From Pelomonas sp. CA6 (GTDB lineage Bacteria; Pseudomonadota; Gammaproteobacteria; Burkholderiales; Burkholderiaceae_C): a DNA stretch of 64,000 nt. Made by a program: the position numbers and the translations under genes. The DNA lies in assembly GCF_022549225.1 (NCBI RefSeq), contig NZ_JAKZFD010000001.1:682001-746000 (forward strand). Direction: 5' to 3'. The notes beneath the pieces are model-generated. The model did not search any database. It worked only from the letters and a program-made list of their open reading frames with translations, and was not told the DNA's origin. Numbering within the stretch: position 1 is the first letter of the stretch; the number at the start of each line of letters is the position of its first letter. Shown here piece after piece: positions 16,725 through 27,182 of this stretch.

Positions 16725-18955
16725 TCAAACTCACCCCGCTGCTGGCGGCCTGCGTCGTCGCGCTGCCGGCCTGGGCCGCCGCGCCGGCCGAACTGCCGCT
16801 GGAGCGCCTGTTCGCCGACCCGCCGCTGCAGGGCCGGTTGCCGCGCCAGGCCGAGCTGTCGCCGGGCGGGGGCTGGGTGAGTTTTCTGCGCCCTTCGGCG
16901 CAGGACAGCGAGCAGCTGGAACTGTGGGCCCAGCCCGCGGCCGGCGGCGCACCGCGCCGCCTGGTGGGCATGCCGGACCTGCTGGGCGAGCGCGAGGCCC
17001 AGCTGACCGAGGCCGAACGCATGGCGCTGGAGCGTAAGCGCATCACCCAGCGCGGCATCACCGGCTACCAGTGGTGCGGCCGTGACGACCGCACGCTGCT
17101 GCTGCCGCTGTCCGGCGATCTCTATCTGGTGCGGCTGGGCGAGCAGGGCGTGCAGACGCGCCGCCTGACCGAGGACGAGTCCGTGCCCGAGCAGGACCCG
17201 CAATGCTCGCCCGATGGCCGCCAACTAGCCTATGTGAAGCGGGGCGAGCTGGTGGTGCAGGCGCTGGACGGCGGCGCGCCGCGCACGCTGACCGAGGGCG
17301 CCGGCGAGACGCGCTTCTTCGGCCTGGCCGAATTCATCGCCGCCGAGGAACTGGGCCGCCACCGCGGCTACTGGTGGTCGCCGGACGGCAGCCGGCTGCT
17401 GGTGCTGGAGGTGGACGAGAGCGGCGTGCCGGTGAAGACGCGCGCGCAGATCTTCGCCGACCGCAGCACCATGACCCAGCAGCGCTATCCGGCCGCTGGT
17501 GAGGCCAATGCGCGCGTGCGCGCGCTGAGCGTGGACCCGCGCAGCGGCGCGCGCCAGCCGCTGCCGTTGCCGGCCGAGGCCGAGTACATCGCCCGCGCCG
17601 GCTTCTTTGACGATGGCACGCCCTGGCTGCAGTGGTTCACGCGCGACCAACGCCGCCTGGTGCTGACCGAATTCGACGCCGCTGGCCGGCCGCGCCAGAT
17701 CACCGAAGAGCGCGATCCGGCCTGGGTGGAGGTGCACGACGACCTGGCTGAAATGCCCGGGCTGATGCTGTCCGGCAAGCCCGCGCTGCTGTGGTCCAGC
17801 GAGGCCTCGGGGCGCCGCCAGCTGCTGCTGCTGGACCGCGTCAGCGGCGCGCGCCGCGCGCTGACGCAGGAGCCCGAGCCGGTCGGCCACCGCATCTGCT
17901 CCAGCGCCACCGAGGTGGTGTACAGCGTGGCGCGCGAGCGCGGCCGCAGCCAGGAGCTGTTCGCGATCGACGTGCAGGGACGCAGCCGTGCGCTGCCCGG
18001 CGCGCAGCCGCGCCAGTGGCGCGACGCCAAGGGCGACGAGGACTGCCGCCGCCTGCTGGTGACGCGTTCGGCCTGGGGCCAGCCGCCGCAGCTGGCGCTG
18101 CAGGCCCTGGACGGCAAGACGGCCGCGGTGGCGCTGGCCGGCGATGCCGCCGATCCGCTGCTGGCGCAGCTCGTGCCGCAGCCGCGCGAGCTGCAGCTCA
18201 GCGCCGCCGACGGTCGCACGCCGCTCAACGGCTTCTACTTCGCGCCGCTCAAGCCGGGCGCTGCGACGGCGCGCCATCCGGTGATCGTGCTGGCCTATGG
18301 CGGCCCGGGAGCGGCGACCGTGAAATGGAGCTGGAGCCGCGATACCGCGCTGATCGCCTACTGGCAGCGCCGCGGCTATGGCGTGATGGCGCTGGACACG
18401 CGCGGCATGGCCCACCGTGACCGCGACTTCACCCGTGCTCATCACCGCGCGTTCGGCGCGGTGGAGGTGGCCGACCTGTTTGCCGCGGTGCGCCAGCTGC
18501 CGGCCCAGGTGCCGCAGGTGGACGCCGCGCGCATCGGGTTCTTCGGCTGGTCCTATGGCGGCTTCCTCGCCGCGCGCGCGATGCTGGACGCCGATACGCC
18601 CTTCGCGGCCGCCGCGGCCGGCGCCCCGCCCACCGACTGGACGCTCTACGACACCGCCTACACCGAGCGCTACCTGGGCCTGCCCGACGGCGGCAAGGCC
18701 GCGCCCTATGCGCAGGCCAATCTGCTCGCGCGCGCCGCGCTGCTGCAGCGGCCGCTGCTGCTGATCCACGGCACGGCGGACGACAACGTGCTGTTCGAGA
18801 ACACGCTGCGCCTGACGCAGGCGCTGCAGCAGGAAGGCAAGCTCTTCGATCTGATGGTCTATCCCGGCCATGCCCATGGCGTCGTTGGCCGCCGACCGAA
18901 GCTGCATCTGCACCGCGTGCTGGATGCCTTCTTCGACCGCCATCTGCAGCCCTGA
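16721..18955 (+). CDS. S9 family peptidase (dipeptidyl peptidase IV-like)
   Basis: 744-aa exported serine peptidase. The signal peptide is MIKLTPLLAACVVALPAWAAA. The N-terminal ~470 residues form a DPP4-type beta-propeller (QLAYVKRGELVVQ, GLAEFIAAEELGRHRGYWWSPDGSRLLVLEVDES; the EE pair binds the free N-terminus of the substrate in DPP4). The alpha/beta hydrolase domain follows, with the nucleophile S611 in FGWSYGGF, D688 in HGTADDNV and H719 in YPGHAHG. It probably removes Xaa-Pro dipeptides in the periplasm. Its ATG overlaps the dusC stop, so it is translationally coupled to an unrelated function. Confidence 0.93.
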   Translation: MIKLTPLLAACVVALPAWAAAPAELPLERLFADPPLQGRLPRQAELSPGGGWVSFLRPSAQDSEQLELWAQPAAGGAPRRLVGMPDLLGEREAQLTEAERMALERKRITQRGITGYQWCGRDDRTLLLPLSGDLYLVRLGEQGVQTRRLTEDESVPEQDPQCSPDGRQLAYVKRGELVVQALDGGAPRTLTEGAGETRFFGLAEFIAAEELGRHRGYWWSPDGSRLLVLEVDESGVPVKTRAQIFADRSTMTQQRYPAAGEANARVRALSVDPRSGARQPLPLPAEAEYIARAGFFDDGTPWLQWFTRDQRRLVLTEFDAAGRPRQITEERDPAWVEVHDDLAEMPGLMLSGKPALLWSSEASGRRQLLLLDRVSGARRALTQEPEPVGHRICSSATEVVYSVARERGRSQELFAIDVQGRSRALPGAQPRQWRDAKGDEDCRRLLVTRSAWGQPPQLALQALDGKTAAVALAGDAADPLLAQLVPQPRELQLSAADGRTPLNGFYFAPLKPGAATARHPVIVLAYGGPGAATVKWSWSRDTALIAYWQRRGYGVMALDTRGMAHRDRDFTRAHHRAFGAVEVADLFAAVRQLPAQVPQVDAARIGFFGWSYGGFLAARAMLDADTPFAAAAAGAPPTDWTLYDTAYTERYLGLPDGGKAAPYAQANLLARAALLQRPLLLIHGTADDNVLFENTLRLTQALQQEGKLFDLMVYPGHAHGVVGRRPKLHLHRVLDAFFDRHLQP

Positions 18956-18958
18956 GCC

Positions 18959-19297
18959 ATGGCCCTGGTCTATTCCACCGATCACGGCCGCGTCTGTCCG
19001 GACTGCCGCCGCCCGCAGGCGCAGTGCGCCTGCCGCGACCCGCAGGCCCTGCTGGGCGACGGCCGCGTGCGCGTGCGCCGCGAGACGGCCGGGCGCAAGG
19101 GCAAGGCGGTCACGGTCGTGCAGGGGCTGGCGATGACCCAGGCCCAGTTGACCGAGACCGCCAAGGCGCTCAAGGCCGCCTGCGGCAGCGGCGGCACGGT
19201 CAAGGACGGGATGATCGAGATCCAGGGCGACCACCTGGCGCGCGTGATGGACTGGCTCGCCAAGGCGGGCCACGCGCCGCGCCGCGCGGGCGGCTGA
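18959..19297 (+). CDS. yciH: SUI1/eIF1-like translation factor YciH
   Basis: 112-aa homologue of eukaryotic initiation factor 1. An N-terminal Cys segment (CPDCRRPQAQCAC) could bind zinc. The SUI1 fold follows (RRETAGRKGKAVTVVQGL...LKAACGSGGTVKDGMIEIQGDH), with the conserved basic GRKGK and CGxGGTVKDG loops. The E. coli counterpart modulates initiation fidelity. It lies 3 nt after the peptidase stop, giving a dusC-S9-yciH operon. Confidence 0.92.
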   Translation: MALVYSTDHGRVCPDCRRPQAQCACRDPQALLGDGRVRVRRETAGRKGKAVTVVQGLAMTQAQLTETAKALKAACGSGGTVKDGMIEIQGDHLARVMDWLAKAGHAPRRAGG

Positions 19298-19494
19298 GCC
19301 CGCCGCCGGGCACCGCGCTTGCCCTGCCGGGGCATGCCCGGGAGCCGGCGATGCCGCCGCCGTGATCTCTTGCCGCTGCGCGGGGCAGACATGAAACAGC
19401 GCCCCGATTCCGCGACCTTTGCACGGATCAAGACGCGGCCGCCCGCCTACTGTGGCAACAAGGCCCGCGCCTCCGGCGGGCCCGGAGTCTGACC

Positions 19495-19716
19495 ATGAAC
19501 ACCCGGCCCATGTCTCTCGAGGGCGATCTGTCCCGCCTTTACCAACTGCGCTTCGAATCCCTGTTCCATCAGGGGCGGGGCCTGAGCTTTCCCTGCAACG
19601 CCCGCGGCGAAGTGCAGATGGACACGCTGAGCGAGCGTGCGCGCGAGAACTACCTGTTCGCGCGTGCCGTCGTCGGCCACGAATACGCCAGCCCCGTGGT
19701 GCAGCCGCGCGATTGA
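19495..19716 (+). CDS. Small conserved hypothetical protein (73 aa)
   Basis: Starts MNTRPMSLEGDLSRLYQLRFESLF and contains FPCNARGEVQMDTLSERARENYLFARAVVG. It is acidic/aromatic with one cysteine and no signal peptide or membrane segment. I recall similar short proteins in other Burkholderiales but know no function. GGAG lies about 8 nt before the ATG. A 7-bp hairpin (19462-19482, GGCCCGC/GCGGGCC) sits just upstream. The opposite-strand histidine kinase ends 10 bp beyond its stop. Confidence 0.55.
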   Translation: MNTRPMSLEGDLSRLYQLRFESLFHQGRGLSFPCNARGEVQMDTLSERARENYLFARAVVGHEYASPVVQPRD

Positions 19717-19726
19717 GGGCCTGCGC

Positions 19727-21136
19727 TCAGGGCGCGGCCACCGGCGCTGGCGCCTGTGGCTCGCGCGGCAGCGTCAGCGTGACGCGCAGCCCGCCGCCCT
19801 CGCGGTTGGCCATCGCAATGCGGCCGCCATGGGCCTCGGCGATTTCACGCGCCAGCGCCAGCCCCAGGCCACTGCCGCTGCGCTTGGTGGAATAAAAGGG
19901 CAGCAGCGCCTGGGCCAGCTGCGCCTCGCTCATGCCGGGCCCGCGGTCGTTCACCTCCAGGCACCAGCCATCCGCCTGCGGACGCACGGCCAGGCTCACG
20001 CCGGCCGGATCGCCGCCCGCTTCATGGGCGTTCTTCAGCAGATTGATCAGCGCCTGTTCGACCTGGGCGGCGTCGAACAGGCCGGGCTGCGCCGGCAGCG
20101 CGCCTTCCATGCGGAAGGCGTAGTGCGCGCCCAGCCCGGCGACGAAGGGGGCCCAGTCCACCTGGGTCAGCACCGGCGCGGGCAGCTTGGCGAAGCCCGC
20201 ATAGCCGGCGAGGAAGCCATGCAGGTGCGCGACCCGCTCGCCAATGCTGGCGAAGACCTGGGTGGCGCGCTCGGTCTGGCCGCGGCGCAGCAGCTCGGCA
20301 CCGCTGTGCGCCAGCGAGGACATGGGGGCCAGCGAGTTGTTCAGCTCGTGGCTGATCACGCGGATCACACGCTTCCAGCTCGCCACCTCCTGGCGCGACA
20401 GCTCGCGCGTCATGCGGCGCAGCAGGCGCAGCCGGTGCGGCTGGCCCTGCAGCCGGAACTCGCGCTGCGACAGGTGGAAGCGCTCTTCCTGTCCGTCCAG
20501 CTCCACGCTGAGCAGGCCGTCCTGGCCACCCGCCAGCGCCTCGCGCAGCGCCAGGGGCGCGGTGGCCAGCAGCTCGGGCAGCGTGCGTCCGGCCAGGCCG
20601 CGGCCGCCGTCCAGCAGCTGGCGCGCGGCGATGTTGGCATAGGCGATGCGCTCGCGCTCATCGGTCAGCAGCAGCGCCACCGGGGTGTTCTGCACCACGG
20701 TGTCCAGCAGCAGCTCGCGCTGCGCCAGCTGGCGGCGCTGTTCGCGCAAGGCCAGGCCCAGCTCATGGTGCAGCTGCAGCAGGCTGGCCAGCTCGGCCAG
20801 CCCGCTGGGCGGCGCGGCGGCGATGCCGCTGCCGAACTCGCCGTCGCGGTAGCTCAGCACCGTGCCCTCCAGCGCGCGCAGCAGCCGGGCCAGGGGCGCC
20901 AGCAGCACGCCGGCCAGCCACCAGGCCAGCGGCAGCAGCAACAGCAGGCTCAGGCCCCAGGCGAGCGGGCTCCAGAGCGCGGGCGCCGCGCCCAGCTCAA
21001 GCCCCTGCAGCAGCTGCGGCAGCGGCCAGGCGCTCAAGCCGGCATGCAAGGCCAGCCCGGCCGCCGCGCTGCCGAGCAGGAACAGCGCCAGGCGCAGCCG
21101 CAGCGAGGGACGCCAGCGCGGTCGCGGTTCGTCCAT
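19727..21136 (-). CDS. NtrB/NtrY-like sensor histidine kinase (efflux operon)
   Basis: 469-aa membrane kinase. Two hydrophobic segments lie at about residues 12-38 and 58-82, then a PAS-like region (VVQNTPVALLLTDERERIAYANIAARQLL, about 147-175). The phospho-acceptor H263 is in RVISHELNNSLAPMSSLAHS. The ATPase domain has N (INLLKNAHEAGG), G1 (VNDRGPGM), F (FYSTKRSG) and G2 (GSGLGLALAREI) boxes. The HELNNSLAP box and LPFYSTKRSGSGLGL are typical of NtrY-like sensors. It is the last gene of the efflux operon, 7 bp after its regulator. The signal is unknown; the short periplasmic loop suggests membrane-associated sensing. Confidence 0.92.
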   Translation of the reverse strand: MDEPRPRWRPSLRLRLALFLLGSAAAGLALHAGLSAWPLPQLLQGLELGAAPALWSPLAWGLSLLLLLPLAWWLAGVLLAPLARLLRALEGTVLSYRDGEFGSGIAAAPPSGLAELASLLQLHHELGLALREQRRQLAQRELLLDTVVQNTPVALLLTDERERIAYANIAARQLLDGGRGLAGRTLPELLATAPLALREALAGGQDGLLSVELDGQEERFHLSQREFRLQGQPHRLRLLRRMTRELSRQEVASWKRVIRVISHELNNSLAPMSSLAHSGAELLRRGQTERATQVFASIGERVAHLHGFLAGYAGFAKLPAPVLTQVDWAPFVAGLGAHYAFRMEGALPAQPGLFDAAQVEQALINLLKNAHEAGGDPAGVSLAVRPQADGWCLEVNDRGPGMSEAQLAQALLPFYSTKRSGSGLGLALAREIAEAHGGRIAMANREGGGLRVTLTLPREPQAPAPVAAP

Positions 21137-21143
21137 GGGCGGC

Positions 21144-22484
<1,341 letters not shown>

Positions 22485-22526
22485 CGGGCGCGCAGCATAG
22501 CAAGGCCGGCTCGTTCTGCCGACAGC

Positions 22527-23756
22527 TCAGGCACCGCGCAGGGCGGCCACCGGCGGCAGCGCGGCGGCGCGGCGCGCCGGCGCCAGCACGGCGATCTGCC
22601 CCAGCGCCCACAGCGCCAGCGCGCCCAGCGGCAGGTAGTGCCAGGGCAGGCGAGGCAGCTCGTAGTGGCGCATCAGCAGCAGGCTGATGCCATAGGCGCC
22701 CAGCATGCCCAGCGCGATGCCGGCGCTGGACAGCAGCAGGTTCTCGGTCTGGAAGTAGCGCAGGATCTGGCCGCGCGTCGCGCCCAGCGCGCGGCGCGTG
22801 CCGATCATGCGCGTGCGCTGCTGCACCCAGAAGCTGGCCAGGCCGACGATGCCGAAGGCGGTGACGATGAGCAGCGCGACGCAGACGCCGCCCAGCAACC
22901 AGACCATCGCGCGGTCTTGGCGGTAGTAGGCCTCGCGCATGTCCGCGAAGCTGCGCGGCATGCGCACGATGCGCTTCACGCCGTCGCTGTTCTTTTCCAG
23001 CGCCGCGCTGGCGGCCTTGAGCAGCGCGTCGCGCTGCGGCGGCGTGGTGCGCAGCACGAAGGTGCCGCTGCGGTAGGTGGGGCGCAGCGGCGTCACCATC
23101 ACCGGGGCGGCGGGGCCCGCCACGCCGGTGGGGTAGGGCGGCGGCAGTTGCTCCAGCACGCCGACCACGCGCTGCGGCTCGGTGCCGTAGATGTAGAGCG
23201 CCTGGCCCAGCGCCGACTGGCCGGGGAAGAGCTGCTCGGCCATCGCGCGGGTGATGATGACGGCGGGCACGCGCGGGTCGGGGTTGTCGTCCAGCACCGT
23301 GCCGGGCAGGTATTCCTCGGGCAGGAAATCGCGCCCCTCGGCCAGCCGCAGCCCCAGGGCCTGCAGCCAGCCTTCGCCCGCGCTGTAGTGCGAGGCCACC
23401 AGGCGCGCGCGCGTGTTGTCGCCCGGCTGCAGGCGCACGCCGGAGTTGTGCGAGCTGGGGCCGAAGGGCAGTTGGTTGGTCAGCGCGACCGCGCTGACGC
23501 CGGGCAGGCCGCGCAGCAGAGCGAGGTCGGACTGCGTCTGCGCCTCGGCATTGCCGGCGCGCGTGACCCCGGTGACGAAGAGCGTGACGATCTCGTCGTC
23601 GGGCATGCCGGTGGGGGTCTGGATGCGCTCGACGCGCTGGCTGATCAGGAACAGCGCGTTGCAGACGATGGCGCAGGTCAGCGCGATCTGCAGCACGATC
23701 AGCGCCGCGGCGGTCTTGTGGCGCTTCAGCGTCGAGAGGATGGGCAGGATGTCCAT
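22527..23756 (-). CDS. FtsX/MacB-like ABC permease, second subunit
   Basis: 409-aa permease with the MacB_PCD plus FtsX layout. One N-terminal helix is at ALIVLQIALTCAIVCNALFL, then a large periplasmic domain of about 250 residues and three C-terminal helices (VWLLGGVCVALLIVTAFGIVGLASF, LLLSSAGIALGMLGAYGISLLL, YLPLGALALWALGQIAVLAPA). The FtsX motif RMIGTRRALGATRGQILRYF is clear. It pairs with the permease at 23767-25080 as a heterodimer served by the ATPase at 26410-27126. It is encoded 10 bp after the first permease. Confidence 0.9.
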   Translation of the reverse strand: MDILPILSTLKRHKTAAALIVLQIALTCAIVCNALFLISQRVERIQTPTGMPDDEIVTLFVTGVTRAGNAEAQTQSDLALLRGLPGVSAVALTNQLPFGPSSHNSGVRLQPGDNTRARLVASHYSAGEGWLQALGLRLAEGRDFLPEEYLPGTVLDDNPDPRVPAVIITRAMAEQLFPGQSALGQALYIYGTEPQRVVGVLEQLPPPYPTGVAGPAAPVMVTPLRPTYRSGTFVLRTTPPQRDALLKAASAALEKNSDGVKRIVRMPRSFADMREAYYRQDRAMVWLLGGVCVALLIVTAFGIVGLASFWVQQRTRMIGTRRALGATRGQILRYFQTENLLLSSAGIALGMLGAYGISLLLMRHYELPRLPWHYLPLGALALWALGQIAVLAPARRAAALPPVAALRGA

Positions 23757-23766
23757 GGGGCGGGCC

Positions 23767-25080
23767 TCATTGCGATTTGAGTTGCAGCGCGGGGGCGATC
23801 TGGCAGGCGCGCCAGGCGGGCAGCAGGCCGGCGGCCAGGCTGGCCAGCAGCGACAGCGCCAGCGTGGTGGCGAACATGGCCCAGTCCAGCTGGGCCAGCG
23901 CGGCGTAGGGCGCCGGGCTCAGGCGCACCAGCCACAGGCCCGCCAGGGTCAGTAGCAGGCCCAGCAGCCCGCCGGCCAGGCCCAGGCTGCCGGCCTCGAC
24001 GAGGAACTGCAGGAAGATCTGGCGGCGCGGCGCGCCCAGCGCGCGGCGCACGCCGATCTCGCCGGCGCGGCGCAGGCATTTGGCCAGCAGCAGGCCCACG
24101 GTGTTGACCAGGCAGACGACCAGGAAGCCGAAGGCCAGCCAGACCTGCAGCCGCACGTCGCTGGGCACGACCTTGCGCTTGGACAGCCACTCCATCACCG
24201 GGCTGAGGCGCGGGTTGGCGGGGCGCTCGAAGCGGCCGGCGCGGCGCTGCTGTTCGGAGTAGTCCAGCAGGTATTGGCGGTAGGCGCGTTCCTCGTCGGC
24301 CGTGTCCAGCTGCACCCAGTACTGCAGCCAGGCGCAGTTGCTGTTCAGCGCGCGCGGATCGCGGCCGCCGTTGTTGCCCCAGCAGTTCATCGTGCCCATG
24401 CTGCCGAAGCGCAGGGCCAGCGAGGTGGCCAGCGGCAGGTAGAGCTCGGCCGGCTTGGCGTAGGCGCCCGCCGTCAGGTCGAAGTAGTGCGGCGCCGGTC
24501 GCCAGTCCTTCAGCACGCCGACCACGATGAAGTCCTTGTCGCGCAGCCGCACGTTGCGGCCGCGGCTGTCGGCGCCGCCGAACAGGCGCTCGTTCAACTC
24601 GGCCGACAGCACCACCACGCGTGCCTGCGCCTCGTCGTCCGCGGCGGTCCAGCCGCGGCCATGGGCAAAGGGCGCGTCGAACATCGCGAAGAAATCGGCG
24701 CTCGCGTAGCGCGTGGTCGCGAAGAAGGGCGAGCTGTTGGTCAGGCCCGAGCCGGCCGGGTCGACGGCCAGGCTGCCGCCGGTCATCGCGACCTGATGCC
24801 GGCCGCGCTTTTCGCGCAGCAGGTTCTCGGCGTCCGTGCGCGTGAGCTGCAGCTCGGGCTCGCCGCCGGGCTGGTAGTCGCTCATCGGCTCGGCGTCCAG
24901 CTGCACGTTGAACAGGCGCGCGCTCTTGTGCGGGATGGGGTCGCCCGACAGCACATGAAAGACCGTCAGCGTGGTCATGCAGGCGGCCACGCCCATCGCG
25001 ATGGACAGCAGCATCAGCACGGTGAGTCCGCGATGGCTGCGCAGGCTGCGCAGTCCCAGTTCCAGGTAGTAGCCCAGCAT
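23767..25080 (-). CDS. FtsX/MacB-like ABC permease, first subunit
   Basis: 437-aa inner-membrane permease. The N-terminal helix VLMLLSIAMGVAACMTTLTVF is followed by a MacB-type periplasmic domain (TGGSLAVDPAGS..., DKDFIVVGVLKDWRP) and three C-terminal helices carrying the FtsX signature GEIGVRRALGAPRRQIFLQFLVEA. The start at 25080 (MLGYYLELGLRSLRSHRG) leaves 1 bp after the TolC-like stop; an in-frame ATG six codons earlier would overlap that gene. Two cysteines in the periplasmic domain (NCWGNNGGRDPRALNSNC) might form a disulfide. The substrate is unknown. Confidence 0.9.
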   Translation of the reverse strand: MLGYYLELGLRSLRSHRGLTVLMLLSIAMGVAACMTTLTVFHVLSGDPIPHKSARLFNVQLDAEPMSDYQPGGEPELQLTRTDAENLLREKRGRHQVAMTGGSLAVDPAGSGLTNSSPFFATTRYASADFFAMFDAPFAHGRGWTAADDEAQARVVVLSAELNERLFGGADSRGRNVRLRDKDFIVVGVLKDWRPAPHYFDLTAGAYAKPAELYLPLATSLALRFGSMGTMNCWGNNGGRDPRALNSNCAWLQYWVQLDTADEERAYRQYLLDYSEQQRRAGRFERPANPRLSPVMEWLSKRKVVPSDVRLQVWLAFGFLVVCLVNTVGLLLAKCLRRAGEIGVRRALGAPRRQIFLQFLVEAGSLGLAGGLLGLLLTLAGLWLVRLSPAPYAALAQLDWAMFATTLALSLLASLAAGLLPAWRACQIAPALQLKSQ

Positions 25081-25081
25081 C

Positions 25082-26413
25082 TCAGAGCTCCGAGGCAAGA
25101 AGTTGATTCACGGCGGCCAGCTCGCGCTCGCCCAGCTGGCCGGCGGCCTGCTGCAGCAGCAGCGTGGCCAGCACGTAGCGGTGGCGCGCGTGCGCGTGCG
25201 CGTTGTGGGCGTTGCTGCGCGTCTGGATGGCCAGCAGCAGGTCGGTCATGCTGCGCGCGCCCAGGTCCAGGCCGGAGCGCGTCGAGAGCAGGGCCTTCTC
25301 GGCCGCGTCGACCGCGGCGCGCGTGCTCTGCAGCTGCGCCAGCGCCGACAGCACCGCCTGGTGCTGGGCCTGGGTCTCGCGCACCAGCGCGCGCCGCGCG
25401 GCTTCCAGCGTCTCGCGCTGCAGGGCTTGCTGATGCACGGCCAGGCGCTTCTGCGATTCGATCGCGCCGCCGGCGAACAGCGGGATGTTCAGGCGCAGCG
25501 CGACCGTGCTGTCGTAGCGCCCGGCGTTCTGCGCGGCGATGGCCGAGCCGGAGCGGCGCTCGCCGTCCCAGCCCAGCGACAACGTGGGCAGGTGGGCGGC
25601 GCGCGCCGCCGCGACGCGTTGCTCACTGGCGCTCAGGCCCAGGGCCTGGGCCTGCAGCGAGGGGTTGTCGCGCAGCGCCTGGGCCACCCAGGCCTCGGGC
25701 TGCGCCGGTTCGGGTGCATGCGCCGGCAGCTCGGCCGCCAGCGGGCGCAGCGTCTGCGGCAGCTGGCCGGTGATCTCGGCCAGGGCCTGGCGCGCGTCGG
25801 CCAGCGCTTCGCGGGCCTGGGCCGTGGCGCCGCGCGACAGCTCGTGGTAGGCGCGCGCCTGTTCGACGTCCATCGCCGCGCTGAGCTGGGCCTCGAAGCG
25901 GGATTGCGCTTGCTGCACCTGCTGGGCGTAGGCTTCCTCGATCTGCTGCGCGGTGCCCAGCGTGGCCTGGGCGGACAGCACGCCGAAATAGGCACGCGCG
26001 ACGCGCGCGCAGAGCTCGGACTCGGCGGCGCGCACGCGTGCGTCCTCGGCGCTCAACAGGGTGCGCGCCGCGTCCAGCGTGCGCAGCCGGCTCAGGTCCA
26101 GCAGCACCTGGCTGAGGCTGTGGCCCAGCTGCTGCTCGCGCGCGCCGCCGCCATGGCGCAGCTCGCCGGCGCTGGCGGTCCATTGCGGCAGCAGCGCGGC
26201 GCGCGCCTGCACGGCGAGCTCCTGCTGCTGGCCGCGCAGCGCGTGGGCGCTGGCCAACAGCGGATCGGCGCCGCGCGCCTGGGCATAGATGCTCAGCAAA
26301 TCGTCGACGACGGGCGGCGCGGCGGTCTGCGCCGCCGCCGGCAGACAGCAGCCGGCGCAGGCCAGCGCGAGCAGCGCCGCCGCCGCGAGCTTGAGCCGCG
26401 GTGCTGCCCTCAT
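25082..26413 (-). CDS. TolC-family outer membrane efflux channel
   Basis: 443-aa outer membrane factor. Signal region MRAAPRLKLAAAALLALACAGCCLPAAAQ; the GCC could serve as a lipobox, but a plain signal peptide is equally likely. Two OEP repeats follow, with long coiled-coil helices (QQIEEAYAQQVQQAQSRFEAQLSAAMDVEQARA and LVRETQAQHQAVLSALAQLQSTRAAVDAAEKAL) and the conserved beta-strand segment TVALRLNIPLFAGGAIESQ. It gives the exporter its outer-membrane exit. The ATG overlaps the ATPase stop by 4 nt. Confidence 0.9.
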   Translation of the reverse strand: MRAAPRLKLAAAALLALACAGCCLPAAAQTAAPPVVDDLLSIYAQARGADPLLASAHALRGQQQELAVQARAALLPQWTASAGELRHGGGAREQQLGHSLSQVLLDLSRLRTLDAARTLLSAEDARVRAAESELCARVARAYFGVLSAQATLGTAQQIEEAYAQQVQQAQSRFEAQLSAAMDVEQARAYHELSRGATAQAREALADARQALAEITGQLPQTLRPLAAELPAHAPEPAQPEAWVAQALRDNPSLQAQALGLSASEQRVAAARAAHLPTLSLGWDGERRSGSAIAAQNAGRYDSTVALRLNIPLFAGGAIESQKRLAVHQQALQRETLEAARRALVRETQAQHQAVLSALAQLQSTRAAVDAAEKALLSTRSGLDLGARSMTDLLLAIQTRSNAHNAHAHARHRYVLATLLLQQAAGQLGERELAAVNQLLASEL

Positions 26414-27126
26414 GCCGGCGTCCCCGCGCGCAGCAGCGCCGGATCCAGGTGCAGCTCGGCGGCGATGTCCACCACCTGGCCGTCGATCACATGCACATTG
26501 CGCTGCGCGCGCGCGGCCAGCTGCGGGTCGTGGGTGACCATCACGATGGTGGCGCCCTCGCGATGCAGCTCCTCCAGCAGCTCCATCACGCTGCGCGCCA
26601 TGCTGCTGTCCAGGTTGCCGGTGGGTTCGTCGGCGAGCAGCAGGCGCGGCTGGCCCGCCAGCGCGCGGGCGATGGCGACGCGCTGCTGCTGGCCGCCGGA
26701 TAGCTCCGCCGGGTAGTGGCGCTCGCGCGCCGACAGCCCCACGCGCGCCAGCGCCTCGCGCGCGCGGCGCTTGCGCTCGTCGGACTTCAGCCCGCGGTAG
26801 CGCAGCGGCACCTCGATGTTGTCCAGCACGTTCAGGTCGGGGATCAGGTTGAAGGCCTGGAAGATGAAGCCGATCTTCTCGTTGCGCAGGCGTGAGCGCT
26901 GGTTGTCGTCCATCGCGCTGACGTTGACGCCGTCCAGCTCGTAGCGCCCGCCGCTGAAGGACTCCAGCAGCCCGGCGATGGTCAGGAAGGTGGTCTTGCC
27001 CGAGCCCGACGGGCCGGTCACGGCGACGAATTCGCCCTCGTTCACCTGCAGGTTGAAGTCGCGCAGCGCATAGGTCTCGATCATCTCGGTGCGGTAGACC
27101 TTGGACAGCGATTGCATCTTGAGCAT
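26410..27126 (-). CDS. ABC transporter ATP-binding protein (MacB/LolD type)
   Basis: 238-aa ATPase: Walker A GPSGSGKTT (about 39-47), Q-loop IFQAFNLIPDLNV, signature LSGGQQQRVAIARAL, Walker B LLLADEPTGNLDS and H-loop VTHDPQL. The DEPTGNLD form and length place it with the LolD/MacB/FtsE group that drives mechanotransmission exporters using FtsX-type permeases. It lies 56 bp after the adaptor stop and before the TolC-like channel, completing a tripartite system. Confidence 0.95.
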   Translation of the reverse strand: MLKMQSLSKVYRTEMIETYALRDFNLQVNEGEFVAVTGPSGSGKTTFLTIAGLLESFSGGRYELDGVNVSAMDDNQRSRLRNEKIGFIFQAFNLIPDLNVLDNIEVPLRYRGLKSDERKRRAREALARVGLSARERHYPAELSGGQQQRVAIARALAGQPRLLLADEPTGNLDSSMARSVMELLEELHREGATIVMVTHDPQLAARAQRNVHVIDGQVVDIAAELHLDPALLRAGTPA

Positions 27127-27182
27127 GGGGTCCTCTCCTCGTGGGTTTCTTCGGGAGGGCCGGCGCGGCCGGCCCGCGGGGG

